A DNA stretch of 64,000 nt from the NCBI GenBank assembly GCA_020002185.1, contig CM034537.1, forward strand, positions 71,085,085 through 71,149,084, written 5' to 3'. Of the stretch, positions 38,601 to 50,600 are shown one piece after another; position 1 is the first letter of the stretch, and every line of letters begins with the position of its first letter. The translations under genes and the position numbers were made by a program. The notes below the pieces were generated by a model. That model saw only the letters and a program-made list of their open reading frames with translations, did not search any database and had not been told where the DNA came from. Origin of the DNA: Paraescarpia echinospica (Eukaryota; Annelida; Polychaeta; Sabellida; Siboglinidae).

Positions 38601-41600
38601 CTGCATCTATACAAATGTTTCATGGCCTTGATGTGGCATGTAATCTTCCTCACTGCATCTGTGCAAATGTTTCATGGCCTTGATGTGGCTTGTAGTCTTC
38701 CTCACTGCATCTATACAAATGTTTCATGGCCTTGATGTGGCATGTAGTCTTCCCAACTGCATCTATACATTTGTTTAATGGCCTTGATGTGGCATGTAGT
38801 CTTCCCAACTGCATCTATACATTTTTTTTCATGGCCTTGGTGTGGCATGTAGTCTTCCTCACTGCATCTATACAAATGTTTCATGGCCTTGATGTGGCAA
38901 GTAGTCTTCCTCACTGCATCTGTGCAAATGTTTCACGGCTTTGAATTGGCATGTAGTCTTCCTCACTGCATCTATACAAATGTTTCATGGCCTTGATGTG
39001 GCATGTAGTCTTCCTCACTGCATCTATACAAATGTTTCATGGCCTTGGTGTGCCATGTAGTCATCCACACTGCATGTATACAAATGTTTCATGGCCTTGA
39101 TGTGGCATGTAGTCTTCCACACTGCATCTATACAAATGTTTCATGGCCTTGGTGTGCTATGTAATCTTCCTCACTGCATCTATACAAATGTTTCATGGCC
39201 TTGGTGTGGTATGTAGTCTTCCACACTGCATCTATACAAATGTTTCATGGCCTTGGTGTGCCATGTAGTCTTCCACACTGCATCTATACAAATGTTTCAT
39301 GGCCTTGATGTGGCATGTAGTCTTCTCCACTGCATCTATACAAATGTTTCATGGCCTTGATGTGGCATGTAATCTTCCTCTCTGCATCTGTGCAAATGTT
39401 TCATGGCCTTGATGTGGCACATAGTCTTCCTCTCTGCATCTATACAAATGTTTCATGGCCTTGATGTGGTATGTAGTCTTCCTCACTGCATCTATACAAA
39501 TGTTTCATGGCCTTGATGTGGCATGTAGTCTTCCTCACTGCATCTATACAAATGTTTCATGGCCTTGATGTGGCATGTAGTCTTCCTCATTGCATCTATA
39601 CAAATGTTTCATGGCCTTGGTGTGGCATGTAGTCTACCTCACTGCATCTATACAAATGATTCATGGCCGTGGTGTGGCATGTAGTCTTCCTCACTGCATC
39701 TATACAAATGATTCATGGCCTTGATGTGGCATGTAGTCTACCTCACTGCATCTATACAAATGATTCATGGCCTTGATGTGGCATGTAGTCTTCCTCACTG
39801 CATCTATACAAATGTTTCATGGCCTTGATGTGGCATGTAGTCTTCCTCATTGCATCTATACAAATGTTTCATGGCCTTGGTGTGGCATGTAGTCTACCTC
39901 ACTGCATCTATACAAATGATTCATGGCCGTGGTGTGGCATGTAGTCTTCCTCACTGCATCTATACAAATGATTCATGGCCATGGTGTGGCATGTAGTCTT
40001 CCCAACTGCATCTATACAAATGTTTCATGGCCTTGGTGTGCCATGTAGTCTTTCTCACTGCATCTATTCAAATGTTTCATGGCCTTCATGTAGCATGTAG
40101 TCTTCCTTACTGCATCTATACAAATGTTTCATGGCCGTGGTGTGGCATGTAGTCTTCGTCACTGTATCTATACAAATGTTTCATGGCCTTGTTGTGGCAT
40201 GTAGTCTTCCTCACTACATCTGTGCAAATGTTTCATGGCCATGGTGTGGCATGTAGTCTTCCCAACTGCATCCATACAAATGTTTAATGGTCTTGGTGTG
40301 GCATGTAGTCTTCTCCACTGCATCTATACAAATGTTTCATGGCCTTGATGTGGCATGTAGTCTTCCTCACTGCATCTATACAAATGTTTCATGGCCTTGA
40401 TGTGGCATGTAATCTTCCTCACTGCATCTGTGCAAATGTTTCATGGCCTTGATGTGGCTTGTAGTCTTCCTCACTGCATCTATACAAATGTTTCATGGCC
40501 TTGATGTGGCATGTAATCTTCCTCACTGCATCTGTGCAAATGTTTCATGGCCTTGATGTGGCTTGTAGTCTTCCTCACTGCATCTATACAAATTTTCATG
40601 GCCTTGATGTGGCATGTAGTCTTCCCAACTGCATCTATACATTTGTTTAATGGCCTTGATGTGGCATGTAGTCTTCCCAACTGCATCTATACATTTTTTT
40701 TCATGACCTTGGTGTGGCATGTAGTCTTCCTCACTGCATCTATACAAATGTTTCATGGCCTTGATGTGGCAAGTAGTCTTCCTCACTGCATCTGTGCAAA
40801 TGTTTCACGGCTTTGAATTGGCATGTAGTCTTCCTCACTGTATCTATACAAATGTTTCATGGCCTTCATGTGGCAAGTAGTCTTCCTCACTGCATCTGTG
40901 CAAATGTTTCACGGCTTTGAATTGGCATGTAGTCTTCCTCACTGCATCTATACAAATGTTTCATGGCCTTGATGTGGCATGTAGTCTTCCTCACTGCATC
41001 TATACAAATGTTTCATGGCCTTGGTGTGCCATGTAGTCATCCACACTGCATGTATACAAATGTTTCATGGCCTTGATGTGGCATGTAGTCTTCCACACTG
41101 CATCTATACAAATGTTTCATGGCCTTGGTGTGCCATGTAATCTTCCTCACTGCATCTGTGCAAATGTTTCATGGCCTTGATGTGGCACGTAGTCTTCCTC
41201 TCTGCATCTATACAAATGTTTCATGGCCTTGATGTGGCATGTAGTCTTCCTCACTGCATCTATACAAATGTTTCATGGCCTTGATGTGGCATGTAATCTT
41301 CCTCACTGCATCTGTGCAAATGTTTCATGGCCTTGATATGGCTTGTAGTCTTCCTCACTGCATTTATACAAATGTTTCATGGCCTTGATGTGGCATGTAG
41401 TCTTCCTCACTGCATCTATACAAATGTTTCATGGCCTTGAAGTGGCATGTAATCTTCCTCACTGCATCTATACAAATGTTTCATGGCCTTGATGTGGCAT
41501 GTAGTCTTCCTCACTGCATCTATACAAATGTTTCATGGCCTTGGTGTGCCATGTAATCTTCCTCACTGCATCTATACAAATGTTTCATGGCCTTGGTGTG

Positions 41601-44600
41601 GTATGTAGTCTTCCACACTGCATCTATACAAATGTTTCATGGCCTTGGTGTGCCATGTAGTCTTCCACACTGCATCTATACAAATGTTTCATGGCCTTGA
41701 TGTGGCATGTAGTCTTCTCCACTGCATCTATACAAATGTTTCATGGCCTTGATGTGGCTTGTAGTGTTCCTCACTGCATCTATACAAATGTTTCATGGCC
41801 TTGATGTGGCATGTAATCTTCCTCTCTGCATCTATACAAATGTTTCATGGCCTTGATGTGGTATGTAGTCTTCCTCACTGCATCTATACAAATGTTTCAT
41901 GGCCTTGCTGTGGCATGTAATCTTCCTCACTGCATCTGTGCAAATGTTTCATGGCCTTGATGTGGCATGTAGTCTTCCTCTCTGCATCTATACAAATGTT
42001 TCATGGCCTTGATGTGGCATGTAGTCTTCCTCACTGCATCTATACAAATGTTTCATGGCCTTGATGTGGCATGTAATCTTCCTCACTGCATCTGTGCAAA
42101 TGTTTCATGGCCTTGATATGGCTTGTAGTCTTCCTCACTGCATTTATACAAATGTTTCATGGCCTTGATGTGGCATGTAGTCTTCCTCACTGCATCTATA
42201 CAAATGTTTCATGGCCTTGAAGTGGCATGTAATCTTCCTCACTGCATCTATACAAATGTTTCATGGCTGTGGTGTGGCATGTTGTCTTCCTCACTGCATC
42301 TATACAAATGTTTCATGGCCGTGGTGTACCTTTCTTCCTCCTGTTAGTTGCTCTTAATCATATTGACTCACAGTATTTCACATCACCCCATTCTTCTTCT
42401 TCCTACCACTGCACCTCCAAATAACTTACAGTTCTTTCACCCATTTATTATATTCATTATTTTCCTCTTATTCACACCAATTAACCAATCTCACATTGGC
42501 AACTGTTTGGAATTTTGCACAGAGCCAACAAACTTCGTTGCTCTCACTGTTACACTTGGCTTATGCCGCCTTAACAAAATTAAATGAGCAGTGAAAAATG
42601 CTTATTATACAGAAATGATAGATGAACATCAGGACAATATCAAAGAAACATGGGCTGTACTACATCAAGACACTATCAAAGACACATGGGCTGTACTACA
42701 TCAAGACACTATCAAGGAAACATGGGCTGTACTACATCAAGACACTATCAAGGAAACATGGGCTGTACTACATCAAGACACTATCAAAGAAACATGAGCT
42801 GTACTACATCAAGACACTATCAAAGAAACATGAGCTGTACTACATCAAGACACTATCAAAGAAACATGAGCTGTACTACATCAAGACACTATCAAAGAAA
42901 CATGAGCTGTACTACATCAAGACACTATCAAGGAAACATGGGCTGTACTACATCAAGACACTATCAAAGACACATGGGCTGTACTACATCAAGACACTAT
43001 CAAAGAAACATGGGCTGTACTACATCAAGACACTATCAAAGACACATGGGCTGTACTACATCAAGACACTATCAAGGAAACATGGGCTGTACTACATCAA
43101 GACACTATCAAAGAAACATGGGCTGTACTACATCAAGACACTATCAAAGAAACATGGGCTGTACTACATCAAGACACTATCAAAGAAACATGGGCTGTAC
43201 TACATCAAGACACTATCAACAGAAACATGGGGTGTACTACATCAAGACACTATCAAAGAAACATGGGCTGTACTACATCAAGACACTATCAAAGAAACAT
43301 GGGCTGTACTACATCAAGACACTATCAAAGAAACATGGGCTGTACTACATCAAGACACTATCAAAGAAACATGGGCTGTACTACATCAAGACACTATCAA
43401 AGAAACATGGGCTGTACTACATCAAGACACTATCAAAGAAACATGGGCTGTACTACATCAAGACACTATCAAAGACACATGGGCTGTACTACATCAAGAC
43501 ACTATCAAGGAAACATGGGCTGTACTACATCAAGACACTATCAAAGAAACATGGGCTGTACTACATCAAGACACTATCAAAGAAACATGGGCTGTACTAC
43601 ATCAAGACACTATCAAAGAAACATGGGCTGTACTACATCAAGACAATATCAAGGAAACATGGGCTGTACTACATCAAGCAGTACATAAACAAAAAAGAAT
43701 TGTTCAATCTACCTGAAACCTTCATCATAAACGGACAAGAGAAATAAAATTTAAACCAAATTACAGAAGAATTTAATAACTTTTCTGTTGGAACAGGTAA
43801 ATCAATAAGCGACTCAATAGATCTTCCTGTTAAGCAATTTGAAACATACCTATGAGGAAACTATCCTGTAATTTTTTTCATGCAACCCACACAGACAACA
43901 GAAATATAAATAATTGTATGAAAACTTAAAACTAAATGCACCAAAGGATTTGACGGCTTGTCCAGGAAACTATTGCAAGTGACCATGCATGAAGTACTGG
44001 GGGTGGAGGGTAGCCACTCCACTTGAGTATATATTAAACTTATCCTTTGTCACGGGCACTGTTCCTGAAAACTTAAAAACTACAAAAAGTAATTCCCTTC
44101 TTGTCTTCAAATCAAGTAACAACAAAATGTTTGATAATTATAGACCTATAAGTATTCTACATGTGATTTCTAAAACAATGGAAAAAATTGTATGCAATAG
44201 ACTACCTGGTAATATTATTTTTAGAAAAATATAACATTTTATATAAATCGAGGCATAGTGTTTATCACTGTGCAGGGTTTATGCCGGAATAACAACAACA
44301 ACAACAAGTCACTACAGGGTCAAGAGGCCACCTAAGGGGCGTTCACCAACAACAAGTCACAGCAGGGTCAGGAGGCTGCATTATAGCATTCCTCTCTGCA
44401 GGGGGTGGCTAACCAATCACAACATTGGCACCCTCTGAAACTCACTCTCTCCCTCCCCTATGCAGGGGGTAGCTGCCCAATCATAACATATTCCCTGGGG
44501 CATGGGAAGTCAAGCTACCCAATCATCTACATTTGCCCAGGGTTATACGAAGAACGACTTCCACGCTCGATGCCATCTTTGTCTCTAGCACGAACAAAGT

Positions 44601-47600
44601 AGCACGTCACCCACCAACCAGCCCCATTTCTCCACCTTTGTAAATGGTAGGAGGGTCAGTATCTCTAAGGGGTTGGCTTGACACCCAGATGGGTTCAGAC
44701 CCAGGATTCTGGTCATGTGGCCGCAGTCACATGACCATTGATCAAGTAGCTGGCCCAGGATCACATCCGGTCACGTGAAATATCTCAGCTTGACACCCAG
44801 AGGGATGCAGACCCAGGATTCTGGTCATGTGAAATATCCTGGTCTTGCATCCTGTTCTCAGGCTGTCACAGCTGGCCCCAAAGAGATCTGGCCGGACTGT
44901 CCCATTTTGCCATAATAAAAATTTGATGCATTTATTAAATGAATGGTTGTGTTGTTCTGTCATAAACATCAGTATGGGTTTCGTGCAGAACATTCTATTA
45001 TTCACCCAGTACTGCGTCTGTTCAAGGACGTTGCAAATGCAAACAATAAAATAACAAAAGACCCTACATTAGCTGTATTTCTGGATCTTTCAAAGGCATT
45101 TGATACAATTGACCATGCTATTTTATTGTACAACTTAGACTTTTATGGAATTCAAAGAATATTAAGTAATTAATGATTTATCAAATCAAAAAAATATACT
45201 ACAAAAATTGTCAATCTTCTCAAAAAAATATAAGTGGAGTACCCAAAGGATCCATACTTGGACCAGTCTCATTTCTAATTTATGTCAATGACATAATTAA
45301 CTCAACGTCTTTGAATTTATTATCTTTTGTGGATGACACAATTGTATACCAATCAGGTCCTCATGTTGACACTTTAATTGACACCATAAACCAAGAATTA
45401 ATACATTTGTACGACTGGCTGTGTGCCAATAAATTGTCATTAAATATTAAAAAGACAAACTTTTGTATATTTAATCAACTGAATAGCAAATACCAGGTAA
45501 ATAATTGTATTAAGATAAACAATGAAATTATTTAAATTGTTGGAAAGGATAACAAAGAAGAATAAGTCAAGTTTTTAGGTATACATATTAATAAACATTT
45601 AACATGGAATAAACATAATCAACATGATAAGTTCTAAAATATCTAGAACAGTTTTAGCAAATACCTGGTAATAGAATAAAAAAATTAGTTACGCAATGCT
45701 TTAAAAACTCTATTATACTTTAATTCACAGTCATTTAACTTATGGTGTACAATGGAAATACAATAAGACAGTTAGAAATTTTACAAAAACGTGTTATACA
45801 AATAATTAACAAAAAGATATAGAAGTCACACCGATGCTATTTTTAAATATGAAAATATACTTAAAATCGCTGATATATACAGGTTACATAGCTCATTAAA
45901 CATGTATGACTATCACCATAATATATTGCCTAAATCCTTTAAACATGATATACCAAAAAAGAATTTAGCCACTAACACCAGAATATTTTTACTAGACTAC
46001 ATAACCTCTTATATATAGAGAAGCCCAGAACATATTTTTCATATAGGTTACCTAAACGTAATTTTATAAAACTATGGAATAATCTTGATTATAAGATACA
46101 AAACACAAAATCCAGACAAAAATTCAAATTCTTATTATACAAACAATATGTAGACAACCTAACCATGTGCATTGCCTTAATCCCAGATGTATGGAGTGCA
46201 ATTAGTTATTTGTTTTTTATATCTATGTTTGGATTCAGACAAATCTTTTATAATTGTTTACTAACAGTAATTTTCTATAATTCGATTTTTTTTCGTTGGA
46301 CCCTCAGTCTGTTCCATTCAATCATACACGTATAATTATGTATTTAAAAGTTTTTGTTTATATTTATGGGGTCACAGAAAGACTGCATGTAATATGCCAT
46401 GTGACCATCAAGCAACACAACTTTACTCTTTTTTACAATTGATTTGTTTATACTGTTATATTATTGTTGTTGTTGTAAAATTAAATTTGATTTGATTTGA
46501 TTTAATAAAGCTGATCTGTGACCATTTTCATAACGTGAAATACCCTGATTTATACATAATTCCACAATACCCTGAAATCCACAATTTACGGACAATTCCC
46601 TGATATCTATGCATAAATCTCATGCATTGGCATTTCTGAAACTTAACATGTTTTAATAAAACATGGTTATTAATGTCTATGGAAAGTATTCTTTTTTGTT
46701 ATATTTTAATAAAATTTACATATAAATGCCCGATCTTTCAAGACCCTCTGATTTATGTATAAATCTTCTGCATTGACGTTTCTGAAACTTAACGTATATG
46801 AAATAGGCATACATAGCCCAGTGGGAGAGCAACGCACTCTGAGTTCAGAGAACTACGATAGCTGCCATTACAGTTGTAGATTCATTCTTACACTGATTGG
46901 TTAATTTATATGATTGAAATGGAGTTACTTTATTTAGAGCACATTTTGTGATTTCTGTTTTTTTTATAGAACATACAGCAGTAATCCATGATAAAAAAAC
47001 CACTGGAATGGATGTCTGTGATTTTGGTAAACTCATTGGTTTATTATTGTTTTTGCTTTCCATTTGATTTCTTAAAATTTATAATAATATATGTACTTAT
47101 GTTGTATGCATTTTTTTCAATTGGAAATAAACAACTGAATTAAAATTGAAATAAAATAATTATCAAGACAACTATGTTGTACTATGGGTGTAGCCAATCC
47201 CAGTTTTAAGACCAATATGGAAATAACCCCAAGACTAGATCATAATTATGTTGTCTTATCTTGCCAACAAACACAGCATGCCAGAAAACACTGTGTCATA
47301 TTGTTATATTGGAACCATGTGATAAGAGTGACAGGGTGTGGTGAGAATGACACCATGTGTTGGTCATGTTACAGGGCATCTTGGACGTCCTGCTAGTGAC
47401 TGTGTCATCATCCACGCCACCTGTGCCAAAAATCAGTGCATTCAGGAATGACCTATCTGCTGATGCTTACTTTGTCAAAGTGACTGTAGGAAGTGGACGT
47501 AAATGTCCTCCTGACAGAAAGGTGAGATATCTTAAACAGAAGCTGTTTATCCCTCATTTAAAAAATAATGTTCTTAATACAGTGTACTAGAATAAACAAG

Positions 47601-50600
47601 TTGAAGGTATACCACCTGCCAAGTTGCATTTAATAAATCCGAAAGTGTTCACAGTTTGTATATTTAGACTGCGAAATGTTCAAGTTGTAAACGAAACATT
47701 GAGATTCTAATCATGCTCTATTGGCAGTAATGCTGAAGTGATTAACAGCAAGACCTTTTGATGTTTGCTGCATTCGCATTGTTTCCACACTCGGGGCATC
47801 TGATTCAGAGACCTTCCTATTAATAATTACCACCAATGGCTGATTTCATGTAACAGAACAACATCCTCAGTTTGGCATTCTAGACCATCATACTTTTGAA
47901 AGTTTCCAAACAAAACAACTAGCATGTGTCTTTATTTCAAGTTCATTTGTGCTGCAAAAACAGACTGTAGTCGTCCTTTCATTGGTTAATATTGTTGTCT
48001 AGGAACTAGACTCAATTCTGTACCTGTTGTCACTTGAAGAATGTGATGTTATGTGTTGTGTTGACGCGTGGTTTCTTCTCAGCCGTACGGTGTCAACCAG
48101 GCTGGGGCAACCATCAAGTATACTGCCACACGCACAGACCTATCAACACAGGAGAGCTCTGGTATGTACAGCAGTAAACTTGCTTCACGTTGTATGGATG
48201 AATGCTAACATTTAAACTGCACATTCAGTTACGTCAACGGTTCAGTGAGCTTTATATACAGGGTATGTACAGAGTCTTAAATGAACCCTGTGAAGATACA
48301 GGTCTCCATTAACATTTAGTTGTGTCCATCCAAAACAAGACCAATTGTTTTATACTGTCTCAAATGGTGTTAAACAAGGTGGAATCCTTTCTCCCCATCT
48401 TTTTAATGTGTACATGGATGATTTAAGTGTAAATCTTAAGAAATTACAAATTGGAAGTCTTTATGCAGGCACCATAATGAATCACTTGATGTATGCAGAT
48501 GACTTATGTATTTTTTCACCTAGTTTTTCTGTGTTGAGAAAACTAACATATTGTTTTGTCAAATATGGCAAAATGTTTAACAACATATAATGCCAACATG
48601 TCATACTATATGGTTATTGAAAACAAACCTCAGGATATGAACAAATATTCGTCCTGTCACTCACAATAATCGTCCGTTACCTCAAACTATTAAATGCAAA
48701 TATCTGGGTAACATAATTAATAATAATCTTACTGATGATGACATTGCCAAACAAAAGAGATGCATATAATGCTCAGGTCTTTGCACGAAACTGTTGCCTT
48801 TGCAGCTCTACTATGTACACCTGAAGTCTTTGGTGTAAATTAAAAAAACAAAGTTTGATAGGTATTACTGTTGCATATAACAGCAGTTTTTGAATTTTAC
48901 ACAATTTGTCATCACTGTGTAGTGCAAGTTTTATGTTTGCTACAAACTGTGTTAAATCTGTTAATGAACGTATGCGTTCAGCCATGTACAGCTTATTATG
49001 TCGTCTTCAGCAGTCTAAAAATCCACTTTTTATTAATTACTTTTATACTGATATACATTTTAGAAGTCCTATGTTTAAATACTGGACTACCCAATTGTAC
49101 ACTTGAAGTGGAATGCACATTTTATATATAATTTTTATTAACCATCTATTTTTTATTCGATGATGTGTCTATATCTATGTATTTTTATTTATGGTATTTT
49201 ATGTATACATACAGACTTTTGTCTGAAATAAACATTATTATTATACCATGTGAACCAAAACACCCGGTACAACAAACAAAATTAAGAACTTGAGAGAATA
49301 TTTAAACATGTGATGTTGGAAGTTGGTCCTAAACGTGAGTGGGATTGGTGAGAGGCAGGAGATGGATTTCCTGAATATGGTTGACCCCAAAAGCAGATGT
49401 GAGATGGGAGATTACAACACCAAGCCACACCTTTCAGACTGTCGACAATCACCTTGGCTGTGTTCTGTTGCAGCGACACAACTCTCCCAGTCAGCTCACT
49501 TTGCTCTACAGATGCCTTATACCGTCTTCGGACTTGGTCAGACACCAAACTTTGTCGACACCCTCAGTGTCGGAATACCGAAACCCACAGGCAGCAAGGT
49601 AGGTATTGTCTGTCTGTATATCATTCTCATTACATTAAAACCTAAATTTTTTTGATTTTTGCAAAGACCTTTCAATGATTATTGTTGAATTATGTGAATT
49701 ATCTACGAGATGGCACAAAACCAGTGATACATGTTAGCAATATTCATTCTTTGTTTCTTTGAAAGGTCCTATCAACATTCAGAGTACAAGGTTTTCTGCA
49801 CTGTCTTAAGAGATAATTTGGAAGCATGTTGTTATCGACCAAGCTAGCTAGCTTGTATTATCTCTGCATTACGTTGTGGTGAAGTGATTAAAATGTTGGA
49901 AATCCTCTGCCATTTCGGAACTTGGGCAGTTTTTATTCACTCCATATTGCTCCAGTTCACGCAGCTGTGAGTACCTGGCTATAGACAGTGGTGGATATAT
50001 GTAAACAAGTAATCTTTACACAGTAATTGCAATATGGCTAAACGATTCCCGTAGAAGTTGAGATGTGTGGACTGTGTAAGAACTTACCTATACCTTCTTG
50101 TAATTGTTGTGTACAGACCACAAGAATGAAGGAGTGGACACAGATCATCCCCAACTCTCAGATGATGGTGGTGCCATATCCAAACGACATCCCTTCCAAG
50201 TACGTAATCACTCACATATTATGCCTCACATCCAGTGGCTTTGCTACTGATTCTCATAAAAGATCTCTAAGAATTAATGTACATTTTCTCCAGACTACAA
50301 CCTACTTCAGGTTTGTTGTAGTCAATTGCCAGATCCCAATGAATAACGACACAGAACAATTACGTAGTTCTTAAAAAAATTAATTAAACATAGTGTTACA
50401 GTGTGTTGTAAAACAGTCGTTGTTTGAACTGAAAAAGACAGATGATTAAGTGGGGAAGATCGTTGCACTATTTGTCAATGCTTTAGCTTTATTCTGGCTT
50501 ACTTGCTCACAATGACATGCCGAATAATGGGATTGTTTCTGAATGTATTTGCTATGACCACAGCAATGTGGATTTATTGTGATGTTTGACAGAAGTCAGT

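Larger units (their letters stand above)
42560..46505 (+). pseudogene. LINE-A second copy, with internal minisatellite and insertion
   Basis: Same family as the element at 15235-20420. The linker ORF (42591 on) is expanded by a 36-bp array. RT pieces follow: NKMFDNYRPISIL (44120-44235); then, after a foreign insertion (about 44240-44940), HQYGFRAEHS, AVFLDLSKAFDTIDHAI (44950-45173), and ISGVPKGSILGP with catalytic box FVDD instead of FADD (45173-45535). The 3' part extends to a TTGATTTGATTTGATTT tail at about 46485-46505. Stops and frameshifts make it inactive. It fills the 3' half of ITFG1 intron 10. Confidence 0.85.

Noticed and set aside
35371..42327. CRISPR-like array
   Set aside because: Monomers are head-to-tail without unique spacers, no cas genes are present, and the context is an animal intron.
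42622..43747. Apparent 364-residue repeat proteins
   Set aside because: Frames of the 36-bp minisatellite embedded in a dead LINE ORF; the other frames are shadows.
46814..46860. tRNA gene (TAGCCCAGTGGGAGAGC)
   Set aside because: Only an A-box-like stretch, with no B box or cloverleaf.
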